This document shows positions 36,588-46,800 of a stretch of DNA of 64,000 bases, one piece after another. The DNA comes from Vibrio campbellii CAIM 519 = NBRC 15631 = ATCC 25920. Lineage in GTDB: Bacteria; Pseudomonadota; Gammaproteobacteria; Enterobacterales; Vibrionaceae. The stretch lies in NCBI RefSeq assembly GCF_002163755.1, contig NZ_CP015864.1, positions 372,001-436,000 on the forward strand, given 5' to 3'. Under the pieces are notes generated by a model. It saw only the letters and a list, made by a program, of their open reading frames with translations, was not told the DNA's origin and ran no database searches. The translations under genes and the position numbers were made by a program. The stretch's first letter is position 1. Every line of letters begins with the position of its first letter.

Positions 36588-37574
36588 CTAAGAGGCGTAT
36601 TTATGCAGCTCTTTAATAAGCTCTGCACGCTCTGCTCTTGCCGCTAGCATCATCTGCGTGTTTGCAGGCGGCGCAGGGTTAGTTCGGATGTAACGTGCAT
36701 AATCAACAGGGACGCCATCTACAATGAGTTCGACATGTAAGTGAGGGCCAGTGGTTCTTCCTGTATTACCTGTGCGGCCGATAGTCTGTCCTTTAGTTAC
36801 GTGGTCACCTGCGCGAACATCGCTACGAGATAGATGTAAATAACGAGATAGGGAACCGTTGCTATGGCGGATGTTAATATAGTTACCAGCAAAGCGGTTG
36901 TAACGTGACTTAACAACAATACCATCTGCGATACTTTGTATTGGTGTTCCGATCGGCACTGCGTAGTCGGTACCTAGATGTGGAGCGAGTAGACCGGTAA
37001 CTGGGTGCTTTCGCTTTAAATTAAAATCAGAACTCACTTTGTACTTTTTTGCTAGTGGAAATGCATAATAAGGCTGGCGAATTAACTTATTACCATATTG
37101 ATCGTAGGCGTTGTTATTGCCATCATTAATAACAAAGAAGTCTTTTTTACTACCAGAATAGTAAAAAGAACTGATGTATTTTTCATTATAACTATTGGTT
37201 TTGGTTTTTATAGAGAATTTGTCACCTTTTCGGACCGAACCTATAATATCGAATTCATTCTCAATTAATTTTATTAAAGACTTTATCTCATGCTGAGACA
37301 GTCCAGCATTAATTAAAGAGGTCACGAAAGAGTAATCAACAACACCAGTAGTGATCTTTTCCCGCTGAAAGTAGGTTTCGTAGATGTGTTCAATGTCGTT
37401 GTTTTTTATCTCTTTAAAAACAGTTGCTTGAAGCCTACTGGTGACAGGTTGAACCTGTTCTTCCGGAGTGAGCAGGTAATGAGTGAAAGACACGCCAGCA
37501 ATGATAACGAATGCAATGAATACGAGGGGTAACGCAATGTTTTGAGTATACTGTCTTAATATTAAACTTGTCAT
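36588..37574 (-). CDS. M23 (LytM) family peptidoglycan endopeptidase
   Basis: 328 residues. One N-terminal membrane helix (ALPLVFIAFVIIAGVSF) anchors it to the inner membrane with the rest in the periplasm. The zinc ligands are present: HLGTD (His199, Asp203) and PHLHVEL (His278, His280). The middle part (residues 60-190) resembles the regulatory domain of the Shy/MepM group. It probably cuts peptide cross-links in the cell wall. It is the nearest gene to the giant lipoprotein and is divergent from it. Confidence 0.87.
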   Translation of the reverse strand: MTSLILRQYTQNIALPLVFIAFVIIAGVSFTHYLLTPEEQVQPVTSRLQATVFKEIKNNDIEHIYETYFQREKITTGVVDYSFVTSLINAGLSQHEIKSLIKLIENEFDIIGSVRKGDKFSIKTKTNSYNEKYISSFYYSGSKKDFFVINDGNNNAYDQYGNKLIRQPYYAFPLAKKYKVSSDFNLKRKHPVTGLLAPHLGTDYAVPIGTPIQSIADGIVVKSRYNRFAGNYINIRHSNGSLSRYLHLSRSDVRAGDHVTKGQTIGRTGNTGRTTGPHLHVELIVDGVPVDYARYIRTNPAPPANTQMMLAARAERAELIKELHKYAS

Positions 37575-37769
37575 TAAATCGAAATTATGCTTATCGGCGA
37601 AAAATTGAGGGGAGTATAATATTTAAAATAAAATCTTACACGCCGCTAATGGCAATTCCTGTATTTTTACTAAGTAAATAACGATAGATGTGAAGTAGCG
37701 CTGCTAAAGAGGTTGAAAACTGCCTATTTGTTTAGCGTTTATGCTTAATTTTATGGTTATTTTGTCACG

Positions 37770-37797
37770 TTGAGAAAATTCCAGACAATAATATAAT
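37770..37797 (+). promoter_or_regulatory. Sigma-70 promoter of the giant lipoprotein
   Basis: TTGAGA, 16 bp spacer, TATAAT; predicted start of transcription near 37804, about 23 bases before the ATG. The 12-mer CACGTTGAGAAA that spans the -35 box recurs at 48681. Confidence 0.7.
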
Positions 37798-37826
37798 CGC
37801 GGCAAAATAGACTCTGCCAAATTACT

Positions 37827-40800
37827 ATGTTCACTAAAAATACGATAAAACCAACGTTAGGTCTCATGGCTGCTTCACTTTTATTAAGTGCATGTGGCGG
37901 TGGGGATGGTGGTGATAGCACTCCGCCAGCAAGGGATACCGGAAGCATATCGGGTAACGTTTTTGACGCTCCGGTCAACGGTGCCAAGATCGATGTGTTT
38001 GAATACAAGGATGGAAAGGTTGGTCGTAAGCTAGACAGCACAACTTCCAATGCCTTTGGTGACTACAAGCTAGAATTCGAATCTTCTTCGATGCCTTTGT
38101 ATGTTGTCGCGCAACAGGGTAGCTATACCGATCCCCTTACAAAAGAGATTGTATCGTCGAGCGCGAGTAAAACCCTGCGTTTAGAGGGGGTCGTGAACTT
38201 TAGTGAAGGTAGTGACCAACAATTAATGCTCACACCACTGACGAATATCGTCTCTGGGCTTGCGAAGTATAAAATCGCCAATGGTGAATCCGGCTCAGAT
38301 GCGGTTTCTGAAGCCTTAGATAGTATCAATGGCATGTACGGGTTTAATGTTAACGAAACCAAGCCAATTGATATCACCAAAGGTGGCCAGAGCAGTTTTG
38401 CTTCACCAGGACACCAATATGGTGCTTTGCTGACTGCCTATTCATCTTACTCATATGACTTAATTCAAAAATACGGCCAGTCTGAGGACAAGGTCTATAC
38501 CTCAATGCATTTCGCTGACATTCAATTTCGCGATGTCATCGCTGATGGTCTTTTAGATGGTTTAGAGATCAGTGAGTCTACTGGTGCGGTGACGCCGCTT
38601 ACGTTTGGCCAGCAGAGAATTACCAGCGACGTCTACACTCAAGATCTTTCCCAGCACGTTTTGATTGTGGTGAACGATCCAGAGCTTAATATCTCAGGGA
38701 CGGACGCTGATGATTACGTTGCATTTAGTCGAAAAATTAATGACTTGGGTAGCCATGGCGAAACTGATGGTGTTATTCCACCACGCGATGGAACAGAAAT
38801 TGATACCGTTCCGCCAATTGTCACGCGTACCGATAATGATGTATTGGCTAGAACAGATAATGTAGATATCCAGCTCAATGACGAGATCGGTGTTCAATCT
38901 GTTTCTGCTTATGTGCAATACCAACTTAACGGTGTTTGGTCGGATGAATTTAAATGTAACGATCAGCAGACATCCGGTAGTGAGTTCTGTACGGTAGATA
39001 CAACCGACCTTGAAGTCGGTGTTCGTGAAACAAACATCAAGGTAAGTGTCGATACAAAAGCGATTGATGCGGTTGAGGTCGACTCAGATAGTGACCTGTC
39101 GAATGTGACTGCAGCACGTTTGGTGTTTTACACGGCAGACGTTTTAGGCAATGAACTTATTCCTGGTAGCAATTCGGGCCACTACGTGAACTTCGAGTGG
39201 GATAATGACGCACCGGTCATTTCAGTTACATCTGGTACAACCATCAATAAAGAAGTCGAAGAGTACGTACTAGAGGGCATAGTAAAAGAAGCGTCTCAAG
39301 ACATTAAATCTGTCAGCGTGTCATTTAAAAGTGGGCTACCAAAAAATGTGGATTGTAAACCTGTAACGGCGGAGTCAGGCAGTGCTTGTGAATTTTCAGA
39401 GCCCTATCAGACGAGCGAATTCCTTTCAAGGACTACCTTCGATATCAAGGCCACTGATACCAAAGACAACGTCGGTACAGAACCACATGCAGTAAGCCGA
39501 GATGACGAAGCCCCTGCTCAGATCATCACATACCCTGAAGGGACATCGATGAATTACGTCAATGTGACTGTCGATGGAGAAAGATCTACATACGAAGGAG
39601 CTTACACGCAAGATACTTATACTTCAGATAACGTGCAGTCGAGCCGAGACTACTTGAAGATCGATTATGTCTATGCTGCTTCTGGCTTGAAATCCATTCA
39701 AGGCGTTGATTTCGCTGATTTCCACGTCAACGTATTGAAAGAGAATAAGATTCCGTATGTACGAGTTCGAGTTGCTGATGTGAACCCCGATACGATTTTA
39801 GGCTCAAGTGCCGATAAGCTTAAACTCGTTGTGAAGTACTACGTAAGCCAAAATAACGACAACAACTACGCATTTCAAAACACAACACAAACCGTAGCAT
39901 CGACGGACGCTATCACTGCGAGTATCCCCCACGAAACTATTTTAGATAGTGGAGGCAGAGTCGAAGAAGTTATTTATTACGTTCCTTTCGTAAAAGAGGT
40001 ACTTGGTGATGGTTTTAAGAACGTCTCAGAAAACGCCAGTCAAAAACTGGTGATTCAAACCATCGATGGGTCCAACAATGAGAGTGCGACTCAAGAAGTT
40101 TACTTCCGAAGCAGTTTTGACCTACCTACGATGACAGTTGTGACCCCTTTCATTGGCGCACGTGTGCAATTAGAAGGTTTGAACCCAAGTGGTGAATTCA
40201 CCTCTCTAGCAAGTTGTACCACCATTCAGCAGCAAGAAAGTGATCAAACTACCGCGCTTGATGTTGCTTCGTGTGAAACCACGACGGACGTTGTTAATTA
40301 CGAATTCATGCGAGTACGTTTGATTGGCGTAGAAGGGACGGACCCTCACTACTATCAATGGAAAGATGATGCAGGCGCTAAAGCGAGCGTTAATCTAAAT
40401 AATGCCAACATCGGCGCATATTTTGAACTTGATGGATCAAAAACGTATTACGTGACTGAGCTTGCTGCTTACCAAACAGGACTATTTGACTCTCGTTGGA
40501 ATCAGGTAGAGGCGGGTAACAAGACATCAGAACGCGCCTCACAAATTTTGACGGAAGTGAAATACGCTTTAGCGGGCGGTAATGATTCATTCTTCGGATT
40601 CGATCCAACCGTGACGGCTTACGCTACAAATGAGATGCTTGAGGAGCCAATTCCTAGCGATCTATCTAACGACTACCTGCATCGTTTTCTTGTTGAAGCC
40701 ATTGACGACTTAGCACAAGATACGCCTCGTAATAACTCTTCTGATTTCGCCTCCGCTATTTATGACGATCTTAGCTACGATGGTAAAGCCAATGGAATTG

Positions 40801-43800
40801 GCGCTGGTGGGAATCAAATCAAATTGGATGATTACGAATTCGACTCTGATACCTACCGCAAAGACCTTGCAGAAGCTTTGTATAAAGTAATGACTGAGAA
40901 TCATCAGATCCCCAAAAACATTGCTCAGCTTTTTGCCGATGATATTTCCATGGCTAATCCAAAACTTGGTGAAGACGATATCATTGATGGTGATGGTGAA
41001 AGTATTGATACGACTCCACCAAACCCAGAGATAGAAATAGTGGACGGCCGCAAAACAATGGTTGGTGACAAGCTTTATGTCGCGGGTGAAGTAGTATCTA
41101 GAGTAGTGTTAGAAGATCCATCTGGGGTCGTAGAGGAAGGTGACCAAGCCCCGAACTTCCAAAGCATGTGGTATGCCATGGGTGACCCCAATACTGCGAT
41201 TCCATTGGAGCTTCAACCACAAGAGTCTGGCGACAGTAATAAATTTAGAAAAGAGTACTTCTTTACCCTAAATACAGAATCAACAGATCTCACCGATATC
41301 ATCGAGTTTGCGCTTGAAATAACGGCATCTGATACCAAAGGCAACACTTATAAAGAACCCCATATTGCGCGCCTTCATGTAGATAACGACTATCCGATAG
41401 CGAGTTACATCCCTCCTGTAGGACCAGATAAAAACCCTATTGGGCAAGATGTTTATCTGAGTATTAAAGATAACATCCACGATTTAACTTTTGCGTTGGA
41501 TGATGTGGTTGATGACAAACTCGAGAAACGTAGCTTACTTTTCTATAAGACATCAGGTGAGAGATACCCAGTTTCATATGAGCAGTTTTATACTAACCAA
41601 AGCGATCGTTTTGTCGTGCGCCTATGCAGTCAGGAAGATTGCTCTACCCAAGGAACAACAATTAACCCCGGTGATGGTGACTGGTTAGCGGTAGTTAGCG
41701 CGGAAGATAACCTAGGGAACGCGGTATCAGATGCCGACAACGCAGCTCCAAGATTTCCTATCCATATAGACTCTGAACCGCCAGTGGTTAAGGATGCGGA
41801 AATTACAGAGCGATTGGGTGGCAACGATGTTTGGACTCCGGTGATCGACTGGGGTGATCTTAGTCAAGGTAGCAATGTAAAAGTCGAACTAAGGAAAGGC
41901 TCAGGTCAGTCCGAGACGTTAGAAGCTTGCGATCCTGATACAAGCGTTTGCGAACAACCATACCTCATTGGCGAGCAGCCGGATGTTAAAGTTCAATTGG
42001 TTGCTGAAGCCTTTAATTATGATTCCAAAAATGAATTTTATGTAACGGCAACGGATAAAGCCTTTCCAGCAAATAAGAGTAGGAAGGGTGCGTTCAGCTT
42101 CAAAGTTGATAACAAGGGACCAGTAATTCTACTTTCTACCCCTTGGATTGAAGACGCTTTGAATAAAGAAAACACCGTAGTAGGACGTGAGTTCAATGTA
42201 CTTTTTGAATCTGTGACAGATGATTCTGGTATTGAGGAAGTGTCCTTGTTCCAGGTAGATAACCCTACAGTGTTAAAAACGTTTAAGCCTGAGAACCCAA
42301 GTCAAAAGTTCGAAATGCCACTTGTGGAAGATGATACTAAGAATATTCACCTTAACCCTACTGAAGGAAATCTCATTCGTCTCTATGTTAAAGCAAAAGA
42401 TGTTCATGGTTTTGAAAGTCAATCGAATACAAATAGCGTAGTTTTTGATAATCAAGGCCCAGAATTTAGCTTGCTCGGGCATAATGATGGTTATTACAGA
42501 AGTGATTATGTCTTCGAACTGAGAGCTACAGATTTAGGTCCTAATGGTAACATTTCTCCTGAAGGGGTAAATCGAGAAAACTTAGAGTATTTGATATTTG
42601 AGGGTGATGATCCAGCTCCGGGGGCTCTGGGCACGAAAATAGTCAACGCCGACGCTCTTAAAATCCCTTTAGGTGGGCAAAGTGATGGTGAGCATACGAT
42701 TAGAGTTAAAGGTTCAGATACTCGTGGTAACTCATCAGAAAAAGACTTTTTAGTTAATGTGAGTAGTAAGCGTCCCCAATTGGGTCTTACGATTGCTTAC
42801 TCAGACGGTGGTGAAATTCCCAGTGGTGTTATATATGACAGTCGTAACATCAAGCTAACTTTAAAAGTAACCGATGTGAGTGGTGTTAAAGAAATTAAAT
42901 CTACTTATCAATACTCGGAGGCAAGTAAAGCGACAGACTTTTCATTTGATCCAGTCGACGGTTCAGAGGACACTTGGGAAGCGACGTTAACCAAGTTTGA
43001 CCTAAAAACTGATGGAAACTATGCGTTAAGCATTAGTGTTGAAAATAAGGTCCAACATAACGGTACTCCATTATCTACCGAGATTAACCCAATGTTAAGC
43101 GTCCAGCGTAATGGTGTAGTTCTTGAAATTGATGAGCCTAAAGATTTTCAAAAGTATCAATCTGACGGGGTGTTAGACGTTAAATTCACAACGAAAAGTG
43201 AAGTAAAAGCAGCCAAAATTCAATGTTGGGTTCGTCAACATTATGATAGCGACGTCGCACCTAATCCCCCAGAAGGAAAGCCTACCTCTGGCGAGAAGAA
43301 TGTCTCTTCGGGTCAAGAGCCTAGTTGTAGCGTTGACTCGGAGGGTACTTCGTATCCAGACCCTGTTCTGATTGTGCAAACTACGGGCACTAATGGAGCC
43401 GTAGCAGTGAAGAAGTTTAACTTTGACATGATGGATGCAAAGGCTCCAGATACAGTCTCACCTAAAGATGGTAAATTCGAATTTCAAGGTGGTGAGGTAA
43501 GCTACAACTCAGATGACTCAACTAAGTACCTTGCATTCGACCTGATATTCGAAGATGAGTTGTCAGGAGTAAATAAGTCCGAGAACGATCAACCTCAGTT
43601 AAGTGAGATGTCTGGGGATACGACATTTGATGCCAAGAGTTGTGGCGTCAATGGCGATAAGAAAACTGTTTGCCGTTACAAAGAAAAGTATTACGATATT
43701 CTTCGAAAGGTGGATAGTGAGCATGCCTACAAAATTGAAAACATAAAGGATAATGTAGGCAACTTAGCACCAGATTATGCGTTTAAATTTATATTACCAA

Positions 43801-46800
43801 CTCAACAACCGGTAGTTCGTATTACAAGCCCTGTAGCTGATGATGTATTAAATGGTACATTCCTCGATGTGGACTTTAGAGTTAAGCTTGCCAAAAACTC
43901 GAAAATAGAAAATGTCAGTGTTACCTTTGGTAATGAGTCTTATGACCTCAAAAATAATGCTGATAATTTCAGAAATTTCACTGACTGTGCTGATGACGAT
44001 TCATTTCTCTGTTCAACATTTCGTAGCAATAAGCTGGATGAGGGTTTAGCAAACGAACTATTAGATATAAATGTAACTGTTAAAGATGTTTGGGATAACG
44101 CCGGAAAAGCAGACGTTGAAAATATTAGGTTCGATAATACTGCTCCTGTTATTGGAGATGCCATCAAGGTTACTGAGCAAGAAGATGACAAAGTTAGGTT
44201 CACTTTTGTCGATATGAAAGATGACGACAGCCGTTTAGCCAAGGTTAAGTATATGGTGCAAGTGCTTGATTTTGAAGAGGAAAAAATATACAAGGAAGAC
44301 GATACGAAATACATAACTTATTTCGAGCTTTCCAAAGGTGAGCTTTCAGGTCTTAATGAAATTGAGGTTAAAGTAATCGCGAAAGATGCGGTGGATAACC
44401 AGAGTAGTGAAGACAAGGCTATCGATCTGACAGCGCCGACTATTAGTCTCGATTTTACTGATATATCTAGCTTGCTGAATAATGAGAGCATACCATTCAC
44501 CAAAGCAAGTCAATCGTTCACGATTACGTCTACAGAGGGGGAGCATGTCAAGGCAACTCGATATTCCATTGATATGCTCCCAATTAGCGAAGAACCGCCG
44601 AAGTTCAGCGGAGAGCCGCTGAACTTCAGCGGTAATTTCACGTCATCAAACCCGACTCCTAGTATTGCTGAAGGTACCATGGATTTTGCAATTGATGACC
44701 AAGCTGAATACATGTACAAACTGACAGTCACTGACTCAATGGGACGTGCTGTTACAGACTTTAAGCTTTTTAATAAGACCTATCATGCCAAAGGTATCGA
44801 ATCAGTTGTTGATTATGAAGATCCTGAAGTGTCGATTCGCGATAGCAAGCAAGAAGACGAAGCGACAGATGATGGCAAATATTATTTGGATGTAACTGCT
44901 GATGTGACTGATAAAAACTTAAGTTCGGTAAGATCAGAGGCTGATAATGGTTCGGGTCAAACAGTAAGGCCAGACCCAATCAAGAAACCTACTAACGATG
45001 GCGCCCCTTATGTGTTCCGCTACTTATTATCGCCAGGAGACTATACGATAAAAGTAATCGCGACTGATGCTGTCGGCAATCAAAAGGATGGACAGACAAC
45101 TTACGAAGTGGTGGCAGCGACAGTCCCTGAGCTAACAATATCGACGACTGCAAGCACACCTTTGGCTGGTGGCGTCGAAGTCCCGCTTACGTTTACTTTT
45201 ACTGAAGAAGTCAAAGAAAAAGAATTCGATATTTCAGACGTAAAGTTAGATGAGAATAATGGCGGTGAGCTAAAACCTTTATCTTGGAGTACCACAGACA
45301 ACATAACTTGGACAGTTACATACGTAACTCCAAAAGATGTAAATAAAAAAGTAACCATATCGGTTGAAGATAACACTTACAAGAGTGCCAATAATATAAA
45401 TGGTAAAGGAAATAGCCTTCAACTGGACGTTGATGGGGTGTTGCCAACGCTTGAACAAGTAACGTTTGATCCACTGCATCAAAAAATCGGTGAAGATGTC
45501 CAAGTTGAGCTTAAGTTTGATAAAGATTTGCAAGCGGCCACGGCTACATTAGGCGCTAACAACATTACTTTGATTGCTGATGATGAAAATAAGAAAGTTT
45601 GGACCGGAAGCGTGAAAGTCCCAGACGTACCAGATCTCGGTGTTGGCTTAGTGGTGAGTCAATATAAAGACCTAGTAGGTAATGTGGGCGAGGATAACAC
45701 GTCATATACATTGCCAATCACGCCAACGTTGACCATTAACGATGTGGATAAGGTGGACGAGAGCGAGGCAGCAAACTATCAGTTTACAGGCACCGCGAAA
45801 CGTCTTGATGGTCAAACCCTGAGTGTAGAAATCCAAACTCTAGACGCTTCAGCAACTATCGCAACCGGTGATGCTGAGGTTCAGAACGGCAACTGGACGA
45901 GCCGTGGGATAAACCTTAGCGGTCAACCAAATGGCAGGTACAAAGTAGTGGTAACGGGGACGAGTACAGTCGATGGCATTGATATGGAAGCGCTGCAACA
46001 GGGTGAGTTCCTGTTAGAGCAGGCATTGCCTTCGCTGACTAATGCATCGTTTGATAAGCCACATCACTTGGTGAATGACCCTGTGAAAGTCACTTTGACG
46101 TTCAGTAAAGCGGTTAAAGGAGACACCATTCAAGCGACGCTTGCGGGTGAAGCAGTATCAGGTTTCACGGTGCAGGGAGATGCTACAACGTGGAAAGCAG
46201 AGGTGGCTTCTTTGGCAAACCCGGGTGATACAGTGCTGAGTGCAACCCTAGCCGTCAGTGGTTTTGAGGACGAATCGGGTAACTCGGTGACGGTGGACCA
46301 AAAATATACATTGCCAATCACGCCAACGTTGACCATTAACACTGTGGATAAGGTGGACGAGAGCGAGGCAGAAAACTATCAGTTTACAGGCACCGCGAAA
46401 CGTCTTGATGGTCAAACCCTGAGTGTAGAAATCCAAACTCTAGACGCTTCAGCAACTATCGCAACCGGTGATGCTGAGGTTCAGAACGGCAACTGGACGA
46501 GCCGTGGGATAAACCTTAGCGGTCAACCAAATGGCAGGTACAAAGTAGTGGTAACGGGGACGAGTACAGTCGATGGCATTGATATGGAAGCGCTGCAACA
46601 GGGTGAGTTCCTGTTAGAGCAGGCATTGCCTTCGCTGACTAATGCATCGTTTGATAAGCCACATCACTTGGTGAATGACCCTGTGAAAGTCACTTTGACG
46701 TTCAGTAAAGCGGTTAAAGGAGACACCATTCAAGCGACGCTTGCGGGTGAAGCAGTATCAGGTTTCACGGTGCAGGGAGATGCTACAACGTGGAAAGCAG

